A DNA stretch of 64,000 bases from contig NZ_JIAH01000005.1 in the NCBI RefSeq assembly GCF_000688415.1, forward strand, positions 310,001 to 374,000. Reading direction: 5' to 3'. The DNA is from Corynebacterium pseudodiphtheriticum DSM 44287 (GTDB taxonomy: Bacteria; Actinomycetota; Actinomycetes; Mycobacteriales; Mycobacteriaceae). Both the position numbers and the translations under genes were made by a program. A model generated the notes under the pieces. That model saw only the letters and a list, made by a program, of their open reading frames with translations, was not told the origin of the DNA and did not search any database. Below are positions 1 to 10,455 of this stretch, piece by piece. Positions within the stretch are counted from its first letter, which is position 1; every line of letters starts with the position of its first letter.

Positions 1-135
1 CCTGCAACCCCAGCCCCGCAACCCGAACCCGAGACACCTGCAGAGCCCGAACACTCCGCTGCTTATGAGCCAGGTGATGGAGAAAACGAAGCTGAGAAAG
101 CAGGCGGCAACACGCACAGAATGGGACAATGGTAA
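1..135 (+). CDS. C-terminal fragment of an unrecognised Pro/Glu-rich protein
   Basis: An open frame runs in from the window edge and ends at TAA 133-135. The 44 visible residues are rich in Pro, Ala and Glu, starting with PATPAPQPEPETPAEP, which is typical of a disordered tail. No domain is visible, so no function is offered. The stop overlaps the start region of the next small gene, so the two are probably co-transcribed and translationally coupled. Confidence 0.55.
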   Translation, partial: PATPAPQPEPETPAEPEHSAAYEPGDGENEAEKAGGNTHRMGQW

Positions 136-443
136 TGGAATTTCAAGAATTCGCTGAAAAATTCCGGGAGCGCACAGCCAAGCGCCTGCTGGAATTTGAG
201 AACAAGTTAGAAAAAGCCCAGCAAGATTTAGAGAAACAGGCAGAAACGCAGGCTAAAAAACCGTCTGGTCCGCAGCAGGGGCGTGGTCGGACTAGCGGCG
301 AGTACGGTTCGCCGCAGAACCCACAGCAGGCTCAGACAAAACGAGCGAGCCCAACGGCGAATCGAATAAGCCACATGCGGGATGCGGCCGGAGCTGCTAG
401 GCCGCGACAAGTGAAATCTGTGTTGCGTCGCGGACCTGGCTAA
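129..443 (+). CDS. small hypothetical protein with N-terminal coiled coil
   Basis: About 102-104 residues. The first 45 are charged and helical (FAEKFRERTAKRLLEFENKL) and look like a short coiled coil; the rest is Gln/Pro/Arg-rich and probably disordered. Two starts are possible: ATG 129, or ATG 135, which shares a base with the upstream stop (TAATG) and is the likelier coupled start. No signal peptide or membrane segment is seen. The family is not recognised. The next gene is convergent, so this ends a small operon entering from the left. Confidence 0.5.
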   Translation: MVMEFQEFAEKFRERTAKRLLEFENKLEKAQQDLEKQAETQAKKPSGPQQGRGRTSGEYGSPQNPQQAQTKRASPTANRISHMRDAAGAARPRQVKSVLRRGPG

Positions 444-461
444 AGATGAGGGATTACTGGA

Positions 462-1301
462 TTAGAACAGCTTGCCCAACAACCCAGAGGGTTTTTTCTC
501 TTCTTCCAGCTCATCGCCGGTAGCGCTGCTGAATCCTTTTCCATCCGCTTCTGGATCAGAAAAATCGGAGTATTGCTTGTCGCCGTTGAGCTGGTGCAAC
601 AAAAAGCCAGTGACCAGGCCGCGCGCGGTTTCTACGGCAGAAGCTTTTCCTATGCCAATGCCTAAGAAAAACTTCCGTAGGGTGTCTTCACTAAACGTTG
701 CTTGCTTGCCATTATCAACTGCGCGGTAGCAGACTGGGCCGTTCCAGTTCTGTGCCATCTGCGGTGGGTTACCAGCGGAGAAAATATCGGTATCTTCTGG
801 GCCGATGATTAAGCCTGGCTTGTCAATATATTTAGCTGCGTCTTGTGAAGAAGGTGAGGTTTGCGCAGGGTACAGCGCGGCTACGCATTGCACCTTTTCA
901 TTTTCCAAGGCGGCAAGCACAGCGGCACCGCCGCCCATTCCGTGGCCGATTACACCTAACTTGTTTGGGCTGACAGTGATATTGCCCTGGCCTAGTTTCA
1001 CGCCGGCAGCAATTTGTAACGAAGTTTCTAAATCAGATGCGAAATCTCGGTGATCTGGCCACATACCCATTTCGGTTTCAGGTGCGACCACTACAATGCC
1101 CCAACTAGCCAAATGCCGCAGGGTATGGCGGTAGTGTTTCAGCGAAATCCGCCAGTCATGCCCAAAAGCTACGGCAGGCAGAGAATTGCCTTCGGCTGGG
1201 GCATAAACTTTGCCGGGTAGGCCGGCATAATCTAAATCGCCGACCAGCACACGGTGCGGGCCACGCTTGGACACGTTTGCTAGCTGCTTTTTAAGACTCA
1301 C
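462..1301 (-). CDS. alpha/beta-hydrolase (dienelactone/chlorophyllase-like) lacking the nucleophile serine
   Basis: A 279-residue protein with an alpha/beta-hydrolase fold of the dienelactone-hydrolase/chlorophyllase type. Visible landmarks are the oxyanion-strand region PAVAFGHDW, a helix leading to VVVAPETEMG, and the nucleophile elbow at about residue 117, which reads GVIGHGMGGGAAV. Family members have G-H-S-M-G-G there; here the serine is glycine, and the DNA reads GGC CAC GGA ATG GGC GGC on the minus strand. The C-terminus (SGLLGKLF) is charged then hydrophobic. There is no signal peptide. It is divergent from glmS. The fold is fairly sure; hydrolase activity is doubtful, and a binding or structural role is possible. 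Confidence 0.8.
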   Translation of the reverse strand: MSLKKQLANVSKRGPHRVLVGDLDYAGLPGKVYAPAEGNSLPAVAFGHDWRISLKHYRHTLRHLASWGIVVVAPETEMGMWPDHRDFASDLETSLQIAAGVKLGQGNITVSPNKLGVIGHGMGGGAAVLAALENEKVQCVAALYPAQTSPSSQDAAKYIDKPGLIIGPEDTDIFSAGNPPQMAQNWNGPVCYRAVDNGKQATFSEDTLRKFFLGIGIGKASAVETARGLVTGFLLHQLNGDKQYSDFSDPEADGKGFSSATGDELEEEKKPSGLLGKLF

Positions 1302-1392
1302 ACAGAACAGCCTAATGTATAGCTTCCTGTATAGCGACGATGCAGCGGTGGCGCGCCATCACGATTTTTCTGCGTAATGTAGTATCCAGCTC

Positions 1393-3264
1393 ATGTGTGG
1401 AATCGTTGGATATGTGGGACACCCTGGCGCTGACCGTGAGTTTTATGCTCTTGACGTGGTGATGGAAGGCCTATCACGCCTGGAATACCGCGGCTATGAT
1501 TCCGCTGGTGTTGCAGTTTATGCAGACGGTCAGATCGCCTGGCGTAAAAAAGCTGGCAAAGTTGCTTCCCTGGAAGCAGAATTGAAGAAGCGACCGCTGC
1601 CGGATTCCATTCTCGGCATCGGTCATACGCGCTGGGCTACCCATGGCGGCCCCAGTGACGTCAATGCGCACCCACACGTGGTGGGCAACGGCAAAGTCGC
1701 CGTCGTACACAATGGCATCGTCGAAAACTTTGCGGAAATCAAACGCGAGTTAAAAGACAAAGGCTATAACTTCGTCTCAGACACGGACACCGAGGTCGCT
1801 GGCACCTTGCTTGCCGACGTTTTCGCTACCGAGGCCAACGGAGATCTGGCAGAAGCGATGCGTCGTACCGCTAGCCGGTTTGCGGGTGCATTCACCTTGT
1901 TGGCCATGCACGTTGATCAACCTGACCGGATTGTGGCTGCCCGTCGTGACTCGCCGTTGCTGATTGGTCGTGGCGAAGGCCAGAATTTCCTGGGCTCTGA
2001 TGTTTCCGGATTTATTGACTATTCCAAAGACGCTGTGATCATTGACAATGATCAGGTGGTTACTGTTACTGCCGATGACATCGAGATCACCGACTATGAC
2101 GGCAACGTCGTCGAGCCGCGCGAATTCAAAGTGGAGTGGGATGCAGAATCCGCAGAAAAGGGTGGCTATGCCTCGTTCATGGACAAAGAAATCCATGACC
2201 AGCCCGCTGCGGTTCGTGATACCCTGATGGGCCGTTTCGACGAAAATGGCCAGCTCTCGTTGGATGAGGTGCGCATCGACGAGTCGATTTTGAAATCAGT
2301 CGACAAGATCATCGTGATTGCCTGCGGCACCGCAGCTTATGCCGGGCACGTTGCTCGCTACGCGATTGAACACTGGTGCCGCATTCCGACCGAGGTTGAA
2401 TTGGCGCACGAGTTCCGTTATCGCGACCCGATTGTCAATGAAAAGACCCTCGTCGTTGCCCTGTCACAGTCTGGTGAAACTATGGACACGCTCATGGCTG
2501 TGCGCCACGCCCGCCAGCAAGGGGCCAAGGTTATCGCGATTTCGAATACGCGGGGATCCTCGATCCCGCGTGAATCTGACGCAGCGCTTTACACGCACGC
2601 CGGCCCGGAAATTGCGGTTGCTTCCACCAAAGCCTTCCTGGCGAAGATTGCCGCAACCTATTTGTTTGGTCTCTACCTGGCGCAGTTGCGCGGCAATATG
2701 TTCTCTGATGAGGTACATGCCGTGCTCAACGAGCTGCGCCAGATGCCGGAAAAGATTCAGCAGGTCATTGATGCTGAGGGTGATGTGAAATCTATCGCGG
2801 AGAAGATGCACGATGCGCGCACCGTGTTGTTCTTGGGCCGTCACGTCGGTTTCCCGGTTGCGCTTGAGGGTGCGTTGAAGCTGAAAGAGATCGCCTACTT
2901 GCACTCCGAAGGTTTCGCTGCAGGTGAGCTCAAACACGGGCCCATTGCCTTGGTAGAAGAAGGCCAGCCGGTTTTCGTTATTGTGCCATCACCACGTGGA
3001 CGCGATGTGCTGCATTCTAAGGTTGTCTCGAACATCCAGGAGATCCGAGCCCGCGGTGCAGTAACTATTGTGATTGCCGAGGAAGGCGATACTGCCGTGG
3101 AGGATTACGCTAACCACATCATTCGCATCCCGCAGTCGCCGACACTTATGCAGCCATTGCTGGCCACCGTGCCGCTGCAGATTTTTGCCTGCGCGGTGGC
3201 TGAAGCAAAAGGTTATGACGTCGACCAGCCACGTAACTTGGCGAAGTCCGTCACCGTGGAATAG
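1393..3264 (+). CDS. glmS: glutamine-fructose-6-phosphate aminotransferase
   Basis: GlmS converts fructose-6-phosphate and glutamine to glucosamine-6-phosphate for peptidoglycan. The 623 residues start MCGIVGYVG, with Cys2 as the N-terminal glutaminase nucleophile after Met removal. The glutaminase domain is about 1-240 (GHTRWATHG, HNGIVEN). Two SIS isomerase domains follow (about 295-430 with CGTAAYAG and SQSGETMDT, and 470-600 with HSEGFAAGELKHGPIAL), and the end is SVTVE. ATG 1393 has no Shine-Dalgarno; TAATGT at 1375-1380 could be a -10 giving an almost leaderless mRNA. No glmS ribozyme is seen. An 18-bp repeat array begins at the last codons. Confidence 0.98.
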   Translation: MCGIVGYVGHPGADREFYALDVVMEGLSRLEYRGYDSAGVAVYADGQIAWRKKAGKVASLEAELKKRPLPDSILGIGHTRWATHGGPSDVNAHPHVVGNGKVAVVHNGIVENFAEIKRELKDKGYNFVSDTDTEVAGTLLADVFATEANGDLAEAMRRTASRFAGAFTLLAMHVDQPDRIVAARRDSPLLIGRGEGQNFLGSDVSGFIDYSKDAVIIDNDQVVTVTADDIEITDYDGNVVEPREFKVEWDAESAEKGGYASFMDKEIHDQPAAVRDTLMGRFDENGQLSLDEVRIDESILKSVDKIIVIACGTAAYAGHVARYAIEHWCRIPTEVELAHEFRYRDPIVNEKTLVVALSQSGETMDTLMAVRHARQQGAKVIAISNTRGSSIPRESDAALYTHAGPEIAVASTKAFLAKIAATYLFGLYLAQLRGNMFSDEVHAVLNELRQMPEKIQQVIDAEGDVKSIAEKMHDARTVLFLGRHVGFPVALEGALKLKEIAYLHSEGFAAGELKHGPIALVEEGQPVFVIVPSPRGRDVLHSKVVSNIQEIRARGAVTIVIAEEGDTAVEDYANHIIRIPQSPTLMQPLLATVPLQIFACAVAEAKGYDVDQPRNLAKSVTVE

Positions 3265-3306
3265 ATCTGCACAGTGGAATAAGCCTGCACCGTGGAATAG
3301 ATCTGG
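3253..3306 (+). repeat. three 18-bp tandem copies of the glmS 3' end
   Basis: Units at 3253-3270, 3271-3288 and 3289-3306 read ACCGTGGAATAGATCTGC, ACAGTGGAATAAGCCTGC and ACCGTGGAATAGATCTGG. The first contains the last glmS codons and its TAG. As 18 is a multiple of three, every unit keeps an in-frame stop (TAG, TAA, TAG). See the finding on 3'-end micro-repeats. Confidence 0.9.
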
Positions 3307-3363
3307 TGTGTATAAACCTGAGTTAAGCAACCCGCCGTCGCCGGAAAGAGCAAAGCCGAACGT

Positions 3364-4476
3364 ATGAACATGCTGCGCAGTCGCATCGACTTGGATGCCA
3401 TCGCCCACAATGTCCGTGTGCTTAAGCGGGCGGCAGGCGAAGCGCAGCTGATGTGCGTCGTCAAGGCTGACGCTTACGGTCACGGCATGGAGCGCGTGGT
3501 TCCGGTAATGGAAAAATCAGGCGCTGACCTTTTTGGTGTGGCCACGATCGCCGAAGCCCAACGCTTGCGTGAACTCGGTACAGAACTACCGGTCATGGCG
3601 TGGTTGTGGGATGCCGCGAGCCAGGATGCTGCACAGGTAGTTGCAGATGCTCTTGCCGACGACATCCAGTTGGCTGCGCCGTCATTAGATCACCTGGCCG
3701 TGCTCGTTAACGCTGGCATCCCTGCGACGATCACGCTGAAAGTTGAAACAGGGATGCATCGCAATGGCATTGATCCCACTGATTGGCAGCGTGCCTTCGA
3801 GATGGCGAAAAATGCCCCACACCTGGCCGTGCGCGGGTTGATGTCACATCTGGCGTGTGCGGATGAGCCGGATAATCCTGCTAATGCCGCGCAGCTTGAG
3901 CAATTCCGCGCCGCAATTAGGCAAGCACGCGCCATGGGCTTGGAGGTTCCGGTCAACCATATAGCTAATTCGGCCGCGACCGTGCAGCTTCCTGATGCTC
4001 ATTTTCAACAAGTTCGCCCGGGCATTGCCTGCTATGGGTTGCAACCCGCTGCTGGTTTTGCACATGATCTACGCCCGGCGATGACTTGGGCAAGTACTGT
4101 CGTTAACGTCAAGCCCATTACCGCAGGTGAAGCCGTCTCCTATGGCTTGACTTGGCGGGCAGGAAAGACTGGGTATTTGGCGGTTATCCCTTGTGGCTAC
4201 GCTGATGGTTTGCCACGCAGTATCCAGGGGCATCTTGTGGTGGGCATTTCTGGGAAGTGTTATCCGCAGGTTGGGCGAGTATGCATGGATCAGATTTTGC
4301 TGGATCTTGGCGAAAACCCCTTCGGCGTGCAACCGGGTGATGAAGCAGTGTTGTTTGGGGAAGGTGGCATGTCTGCCACGGAGTTGGCCGATGCTACGGG
4401 AACTATTAATTATGAGATCGTGACTCGCCCTGGCGGGCGCACTGTTCGGGAGTATGAAGGGGGAATCCAGCTATGA
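3364..4476 (+). CDS. alr: alanine racemase
   Basis: PLP-dependent interconversion of L- and D-alanine for peptidoglycan. 370 residues. The N-terminal TIM barrel carries the PLP lysine in VVKADAYGHG (about residue 34); HIANSAA and RPGIACYG are barrel landmarks, and the C-terminal beta domain holds the second catalytic base region (VSYGLTWRAGKTGYLAVIPCGYADG, quoted only in part by the family consensus) and GRVCMDQ. ATG 3364 lies about 100 bp after glmS, behind a weak GGAAAGAG. The gene overlaps tsaE by four bases (ATGA), so the pair is translationally coupled, as in mycobacteria. Confidence 0.97.
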   Translation: MNMLRSRIDLDAIAHNVRVLKRAAGEAQLMCVVKADAYGHGMERVVPVMEKSGADLFGVATIAEAQRLRELGTELPVMAWLWDAASQDAAQVVADALADDIQLAAPSLDHLAVLVNAGIPATITLKVETGMHRNGIDPTDWQRAFEMAKNAPHLAVRGLMSHLACADEPDNPANAAQLEQFRAAIRQARAMGLEVPVNHIANSAATVQLPDAHFQQVRPGIACYGLQPAAGFAHDLRPAMTWASTVVNVKPITAGEAVSYGLTWRAGKTGYLAVIPCGYADGLPRSIQGHLVVGISGKCYPQVGRVCMDQILLDLGENPFGVQPGDEAVLFGEGGMSATELADATGTINYEIVTRPGGRTVREYEGGIQL

Positions 4477-5042
4477 GTGCATTCTCGCTATTAGATTTTT
4501 CGCAGTCTGGCACCGTCGAGTTGCCCACCACTGATGCCACTCGTGAGTTCGGCGCATATCTCGGCTCCACGCTGGTCGCTGGTGATGTCGTTATCTTGGC
4601 CGGTGCGCTCGGCGCCGGAAAAACTACGCTCACTCAGGGCATTGCACAAGGGATGGATGTGCGTGGCAGGGTGACAAGTCCCACCTTTACTATTGCGCGC
4701 GTGCATCGGGCGCGGCGGTCAGAGGCCCCAGATTTAGTGCATGTCGACGCTTACCGTTTGCTCGGTGAATCTGCTCACCAGCCCGTGTCTTCAGCCACCG
4801 AATCACCTGTGGGGCAAGAGCTAGATGGTAGCACTGCTGCAGCTGATCCTTGGGGAGAGCTGGACGCACTAGATCTGGATACTGATTTAGAAACTTCCGT
4901 CGTGGTTGCGGAATGGGGAGCGGGGTTGGTGGAAGCTCTGACTCGTCGTTATTTATTGGTTGAGCTGGACCGCGAAACCGCAGCGGTGAGCGATCCGGAT
5001 TCTGAAACGCGTATCATTACCTGGCGTTGGGTGGAAAACTAA
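4473..5042 (+). CDS. tsaE: tRNA t6A biosynthesis ATPase TsaE
   Basis: TsaE is the ATPase of the TsaBDE complex that makes N6-threonylcarbamoyladenosine at A37 of ANN-decoding tRNAs. 189 residues, with Walker A GALGAGKTTL near residue 48, then SPTFTIARVH and HVDAYRLL. The family is usually about 150-160 residues; the extra length is an acidic, low-complexity insert (about residues 98-135, HQPVSSATESPVGQELDGST) between YRLL and the VVVAEWG strand. Its start overlaps the alr stop. tsaB and tsaD lie just downstream, completing the set apart from tsaC. Confidence 0.95.
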   Translation: MSAFSLLDFSQSGTVELPTTDATREFGAYLGSTLVAGDVVILAGALGAGKTTLTQGIAQGMDVRGRVTSPTFTIARVHRARRSEAPDLVHVDAYRLLGESAHQPVSSATESPVGQELDGSTAAADPWGELDALDLDTDLETSVVVAEWGAGLVEALTRRYLLVELDRETAAVSDPDSETRIITWRWVEN

Positions 5043-5177
5043 GAAGTTGTCGCCACAATGTTGCTAAGGGGATGTTAGGCGGAAACCCCGTTTCTTGGAG
5101 CTGTTGGGCTACGCGCTATCCTTGAGACAGATTGCACGGCAAAGACCCCATGTCTGTTTTATTTTTAAGGAGCTTGT

Positions 5178-5648
5178 ATGCCGAAAAACGGCGGAGCCAT
5201 CATCGGTACCCTTGTTGCACTGTTCTGTCTGGCCTTGGCAACTATGGTTGGGGCAGCTGCATTGGCACAAGACGATTCCGCGCCGAAGGAATCGTTCGCT
5301 GGGACTCTACATAAGGTAGAACAGCAAGGTTTGTCGACCACCGGCATTTCGCCAGCCGATCTTTTCGGCGAGGAATGGGTTGCTGGAACCTTCGTATGCC
5401 CCGGTGTTACGGAGCAGGAATTGTTGGTTAGTGGTTTGAACCCGGCAGAGTTCAACCTGGTCAACGGTGAGATTGACAAGCACGATAACTACTTGCTGGT
5501 AGCGAAAGAAAACGGTGAGTACCACGTGGAGAAGATGTCCATTCACAACGTCAACCTCTGCACCATTCCGTTGCAGGGGCCATTCCAAACCCAGGCAATC
5601 ATCCACGTGGAAAAAGATGAAGAAGGAACCTGGAACTTCATCGGGTAA
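5178..5648 (+). CDS. secreted or membrane-anchored hypothetical protein
   Basis: 156 residues. It begins with a signal-like segment (about 8-30, GTLVALFCLALATMVGAAA) ending in an AxA cleavage site before QDDSAP. The mature part has two cysteines (FVCPG and NLCTIP) that could form a disulfide. It contains no enzyme motif and I do not recognise the family, although it sits inside the tsaE-tsaB stretch. TTTTTAAGGAG lies 8 bp before ATG 5178, a strong ribosome site. Only two bases separate it from tsaB, so it is probably the first gene of a tsaB-rimI-tsaD transcript. Confidence 0.75.
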   Translation: MPKNGGAIIGTLVALFCLALATMVGAAALAQDDSAPKESFAGTLHKVEQQGLSTTGISPADLFGEEWVAGTFVCPGVTEQELLVSGLNPAEFNLVNGEIDKHDNYLLVAKENGEYHVEKMSIHNVNLCTIPLQGPFQTQAIIHVEKDEEGTWNFIG

Positions 5649-5650
5649 TT

Positions 5651-6397
5651 ATGTCGTTTAGTCCTTCCACATCGTCTTCTCGGGGTACCGCGGATCACCG
5701 TGTGCTAGCCCTGGATACTTCGACGCCCACTCTGGTGACAGGCTTGGTGCGCACGCTTGCCGACGGCGGCAGTGATGCCACTGAGAACACGGTGGAAAAC
5801 ACCCGCGCGCACAATGAGCTGCTGATGCCAACGATTTTCCAGTTATTGGAATCCAGCGGAAGTGAATTGCACGAACTTACGGCCGTTGTGGTTGGCTGCG
5901 GGCCCGGGCCATTTAGTGGTTTGCGTGTGGGCATGGCGACGGCTTCTGGTCTCGGTCATGCTTTGCAGGTGCCGGTGTATGGTGTTTGTTCGCATGATGC
6001 GATTGCCTGGCGCGCCCAGGACGCTTCTGCTTCAGCAGAAGAGCATTTATTGGTCGCCACTGATGCGCGTCGTCGAGAGACTTACTGGGCGACCTATCGT
6101 GGTGCTCAACGTGTCACGGGACCGGAAGTCGGGCCCGCCGAAATCTTGCAGCCGGAAGTTTCCCGTGTGCTGGCTAACCCGACTATTGCTGCGCGGCTGC
6201 CGGATCGTTTGCGGGCGCTTGCTCAGCAAGAAGAGGTTCCGGCGGTTCCTAGTGCTCGTGGGCTGGTTGCGGTGGCGGATTTCGCAGTTGCCCCGCAGCC
6301 GTTGACTCCGTTGTATCTTCGGCGCCCAGATGCGAAAGAACCAGCCGCCAAACCGGTTTCTGCCGCGTTGCGTTGGGCTGAGCAGAACAATAAATGA
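5651..6397 (+). CDS. tsaB: tRNA t6A biosynthesis protein TsaB
   Basis: TsaB is the ASKHA-fold partner of TsaD and is catalytically inactive. 248 residues: an N-terminal low-complexity stretch, then VLALDTSTPTLVTGLV (phosphate-1-like loop, about 18), TRAHNELLMP, and the family signature VVGCGPGPFSGLRVG near residue 82. DARRRETYWA follows. The C-terminus ends LYLRRPDAKEP, as in actinobacterial TsaB. There is no clear ribosome site; the start lies two bases after the upstream stop. The stop TGA 6395-6397 lies in a three-copy 16-17 bp repeat that runs up to the rimI start. Confidence 0.95.
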   Translation: MSFSPSTSSSRGTADHRVLALDTSTPTLVTGLVRTLADGGSDATENTVENTRAHNELLMPTIFQLLESSGSELHELTAVVVGCGPGPFSGLRVGMATASGLGHALQVPVYGVCSHDAIAWRAQDASASAEEHLLVATDARRRETYWATYRGAQRVTGPEVGPAEILQPEVSRVLANPTIAARLPDRLRALAQQEEVPAVPSARGLVAVADFAVAPQPLTPLYLRRPDAKEPAAKPVSAALRWAEQNNK

Positions 6398-6428
6398 GCA
6401 GAAACAACTGATGAGCAGAGCAACCAAT
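6380..6428 (+). repeat. three 16-17 bp imperfect repeats across the tsaB stop
   Basis: Units 6380-6395, 6396-6412 and 6413-6428 read GAGCAGAACAATAAAT, GAGCAGAAACAACTGAT and GAGCAGAGCAACCAAT. The array fills the whole spacer and ends at the rimI ATG (6427). Confidence 0.85.
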
Positions 6429-7023
6429 GACGGATAGACAAGGTGGCGGGAACTCGGCCCGCAAGCGCCCGAGCGCACAATCCGCTGGCCCTGCGAGCCT
6501 GGCTTTGGAACAGCTGCGTCTCCGTGAATTAGGTCCGGCTGATGCGCACCGGTGCGCGCAGCTAGAACGTGAGTTGTTTGCTAATGAAGGCCCCTGGACG
6601 GAAGCTGATTTCCGCGCGGAGTTTGCCTCGGCGCATACCTTTTACTTGGGGGTGGAAGGCGTGGCGAGCCAAGAATCGGGCAAGCCTCCGGCGCGCGTTC
6701 TAGTGGGGTATGCAGGTTTGGCGCAATTGGGGCCGAGTGATGATCCAGAGTTTGAAATTCATACCATCGGAGTTGATCCACGAGCGCAGCGTCGCGGTGT
6801 GGCCCGGTTACTCATGGATAATTTTTGTTATGTTGCGGATCGCGTCTCGGCGCCGGTGTTTTTAGAGGTCCGTACTGACAACGAACCCGCGATTGGCCTG
6901 TATCGAGCCTATGGATTCGACACCCTGGGGCTTCGAAAAAACTATTATGCGGGTGGCGGTGATGCTTATACGATGCGTCGGCCAGCGAACTCAGCGGAAT
7001 TGCAGCGAAAGGACGCTCCATGA
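6427..7023 (+). CDS. rimI: GNAT N-acetyltransferase, RimI type
   Basis: Predicted ribosomal-protein S18 N-terminal alanine acetyltransferase. 198 residues, with the GNAT core at about 35-190: [20 protein letters not shown], the acetyl-CoA loop [11 protein letters not shown] (family Q/RxxGxG/A) near residue 122, and the C-terminal [18 protein letters not shown] signature. The first 32 residues are low complexity and could be dispensable. Position between tsaB and tsaD with an ATGA overlap into tsaD matches mycobacteria (rimI-gcp). The actual protein substrate is not shown by sequence. Confidence 0.93.
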   Translation: MTDRQGGGNSARKRPSAQSAGPASLALEQLRLRELGPADAHRCAQLERELFANEGPWTEADFRAEFASAHTFYLGVEGVASQESGKPPARVLVGYAGLAQLGPSDDPEFEIHTIGVDPRAQRRGVARLLMDNFCYVADRVSAPVFLEVRTDNEPAIGLYRAYGFDTLGLRKNYYAGGGDAYTMRRPANSAELQRKDAP

Positions 7024-8075
7024 TTATTGCCGGAATTGAATCCTCATGTGATGAAACTGGCGTCGGCATCGTCCGCTTGCACACTGATGACGGAAGCGCT
7101 GCCAGCACCCAACCGCGCATTGAGGTTTTGGCCAATGTAGTCGCAAGTTCTATGGAACAACACGCGCGTTTTGGTGGTGTCGTCCCAGAAATTGCGTCTC
7201 GGGCGCACCTGGAAGCCCTGCCGCAGGTGATGCAACAAGCATTGGATGAAGCTGGCATCGACAAGCCCGATGCCGTGGCTGCCACCATTGGCCCGGGTTT
7301 GGCGGGTGCTTTGTTGGTTGGTGTCGCTGGTGCGAAGGCATACGCTGCGGGGTGGGGTGTTCCGTTTTATGGCGTGAACCATCTGGCCGGCCATGTTGCG
7401 GTAGCGAATTTGGAAGGCGAGCAGCTCCCGCATGCCGTCGCCCTGTTGGTTTCGGGTGGGCATACTTCTTTGTTGGAGGTTGATGCTGCGAAACAGCAGT
7501 ACCGGGAACTGGGTGCCACGCTAGACGACGCTGCTGGTGAGGCTTACGATAAAGTCTCGCGGTTGCTTGGTCTGGGGTATCCGGGTGGACCATTGATTGA
7601 CAAGTTGGCGCGAAAAGGCACGGTCACCGTTGATTTCCCACGGGGGTTGTCCCGGGCGGAGGATTTGCGCGGCGAGCATCGTTATGATTTCTCCTTTTCC
7701 GGTGTGAAGACTTCGGTGGCGCGGTTCGTGGAAAAAGCTGAGCGCAATGGTGAATCGATCAATGCTGAAGATTTGTGTGCTTCTTTCCAAGAAGCTGTCT
7801 GCGACGTGCTGACCAAAAAAGCTGTGCTGGCGTGTAAAGACACTGGTGCTAACACGCTATTACTTGGTGGTGGAGTGGTCGCGAACTCACGTCTGCGGGA
7901 GCTGGCGCAGCGGCGTTGTGATTCTGCAGGTATTAGCTTGCGAATTCCACGGTTTGAATACTGCACGGACAACGGTTTGATGATTGCTGCAGCGGCTGCA
8001 CAGCAAATTGCGCATGGTATGCAGCCCGCAAACTGGGATATTGCCACTGATCCAGCGTTAGAATTAGGTGCATAG
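7020..8075 (+). CDS. tsaD: tRNA N6-threonylcarbamoyltransferase TsaD
   Basis: Catalytic subunit that transfers the threonylcarbamoyl group to A37 of tRNA. 351 residues of the Kae1/TsaD ASKHA fold: [16 protein letters not shown] at the N-terminus, [11 protein letters not shown], the metal-binding VNHLAGHV (HxxxH, about residue 120), LVSGGHTSL, and [14 protein letters not shown]. The start ATG overlaps the rimI stop (ATGA). It ends the t6A operon; the groES promoter lies downstream. Confidence 0.97.
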   Translation: MIIAGIESSCDETGVGIVRLHTDDGSAASTQPRIEVLANVVASSMEQHARFGGVVPEIASRAHLEALPQVMQQALDEAGIDKPDAVAATIGPGLAGALLVGVAGAKAYAAGWGVPFYGVNHLAGHVAVANLEGEQLPHAVALLVSGGHTSLLEVDAAKQQYRELGATLDDAAGEAYDKVSRLLGLGYPGGPLIDKLARKGTVTVDFPRGLSRAEDLRGEHRYDFSFSGVKTSVARFVEKAERNGESINAEDLCASFQEAVCDVLTKKAVLACKDTGANTLLLGGGVVANSRLRELAQRRCDSAGISLRIPRFEYCTDNGLMIAAAAAQQIAHGMQPANWDIATDPALELGA

Positions 8076-8236
8076 TAGCGCTTAGTGCCTGTGCAGTGTC
8101 ATGCCGGCCGTTGCCACACTCCAGTCACACTCCGGCTGCGAAGCGAGTTCGGGCCAGCTGTCGGCAAGGCACCGGCACCCCGTCGGCAAGCGATTGGCAA
8201 GCGGGAGGCAAGTTGCTAGCACTACGCTCAAGATAG

Positions 8237-8265
8237 TTGTCACTTAGCACCCGGGTAGGTAGAGT
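8237..8265 (+). promoter_or_regulatory. candidate groES promoter
   Basis: TTGTCA (8237-8242), a 17-bp spacer and TAGAGT (8260-8265) fit a housekeeping promoter. The CIRCE palindrome overlaps the spacer and the -10, so bound HrcA would block it. Assigned by eye. Confidence 0.5.
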
Positions 8266-8270
8266 GCTAA
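8244..8270 (+). promoter_or_regulatory. CIRCE operator (HrcA site)
   Basis: TTAGCACCC (8244-8252), nine bases, then GAGTGCTAA (8262-8270). This matches the CIRCE consensus TTAGCACTC-N9-GAGTGCTAA with one mismatch in the left arm. It predicts HrcA heat-shock control of groES-groEL1. Confidence 0.92.
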
Positions 8271-8405
8271 TAGGTTGTTTGACCCACAGTTGTTCACCCG
8301 CGACGACGGCTGTGCTGGACATCCACAACCGGCACATAACAGCTTCGCGTGCTGGTCACATAGGTGATCGCGCGCATTGGACCTGATTTCACGAAAGGAA
8401 TCATC

Positions 8406-8699
8406 GTGGCAAACATCAAACCGCTCGAAGACAAAGTTCTGGTGCAGATTAAAGAAGCAGAAACCACCACCGCATCCGGCCTGGTCATCCCAGACTCTGC
8501 TAAGGAAAAGCCGCAGGAAGCCACCGTCATCGCTGTTGGCCCAGGCCGCACCGACGACAAGGGTGAGCGCGTAAAACCAGACGTCAATGAAGGTGACACC
8601 GTCATCTTCTCCAAGTTCGGCGGCACTGAGCTGAAGTACGACGGCCAGGAATACCTGTTGCTTTCGGCTCGTGACCTGCTGGCAGTCATCGAAAAGTAA
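8406..8699 (+). CDS. groES: co-chaperonin GroES
   Basis: The 10-kDa lid of the chaperonin. 97 residues from GTG 8406, chosen because the protein then begins (M)[13 protein letters not shown], as in all actinobacterial GroES, with GAAAGGA 8 bases upstream; an in-frame GTG-like start at 8364 would add 14 non-conserved residues. The mobile loop [18 protein letters not shown] (about 20-37) and the roof [13 protein letters not shown] are intact. 16 bp separate it from groEL1. Confidence 0.97.
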   Translation: MANIKPLEDKVLVQIKEAETTTASGLVIPDSAKEKPQEATVIAVGPGRTDDKGERVKPDVNEGDTVIFSKFGGTELKYDGQEYLLLSARDLLAVIEK

Positions 8700-8709
8700 G
8701 GGGGAGTAA

Positions 8710-10335
<1,626 letters not shown>

Positions 10336-10407
10336 GCCGCTGCTTGCTAGCCGGTTGTGCACGATCTGTCGGCTGTGCTAGCAATCTTTCTAGCGGGAAT
10401 TTTCCTG

Positions 10408-10455
10408 AACCGCCGGAAGCGCCAGGGTAATAACCTGGTTCTTTCGGCGGTTTTC
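10408..10455 (+). terminator. groESL terminator
   Basis: AACCGCCGGAAG pairs with CTTTCGGCGGTT (one bulge), an inner stem CCAGG/CCTGG sits on top, and the hairpin is followed by TTTTCC. Confidence 0.75.

Larger units (their letters stand above)
8076..8405 (+). other. tsaD-groES intergenic region
   Basis: 330 bp without a gene. The first half has repeated CGGCAAG/TGGCAAG words (8160-8215). The second half holds a likely sigma-A promoter and the CIRCE operator listed separately, followed by a leader of about 130 nt. The leader ends in ACGAAAGGAATCATC, the ribosome site of groES. Confidence 0.7.

Noticed and set aside
1302..1392. glmS ribozyme upstream of glmS
   Set aside because: The gap is only 91 bp and the probable start of transcription lies about 6 nt before the ATG, leaving no room for a ribozyme.
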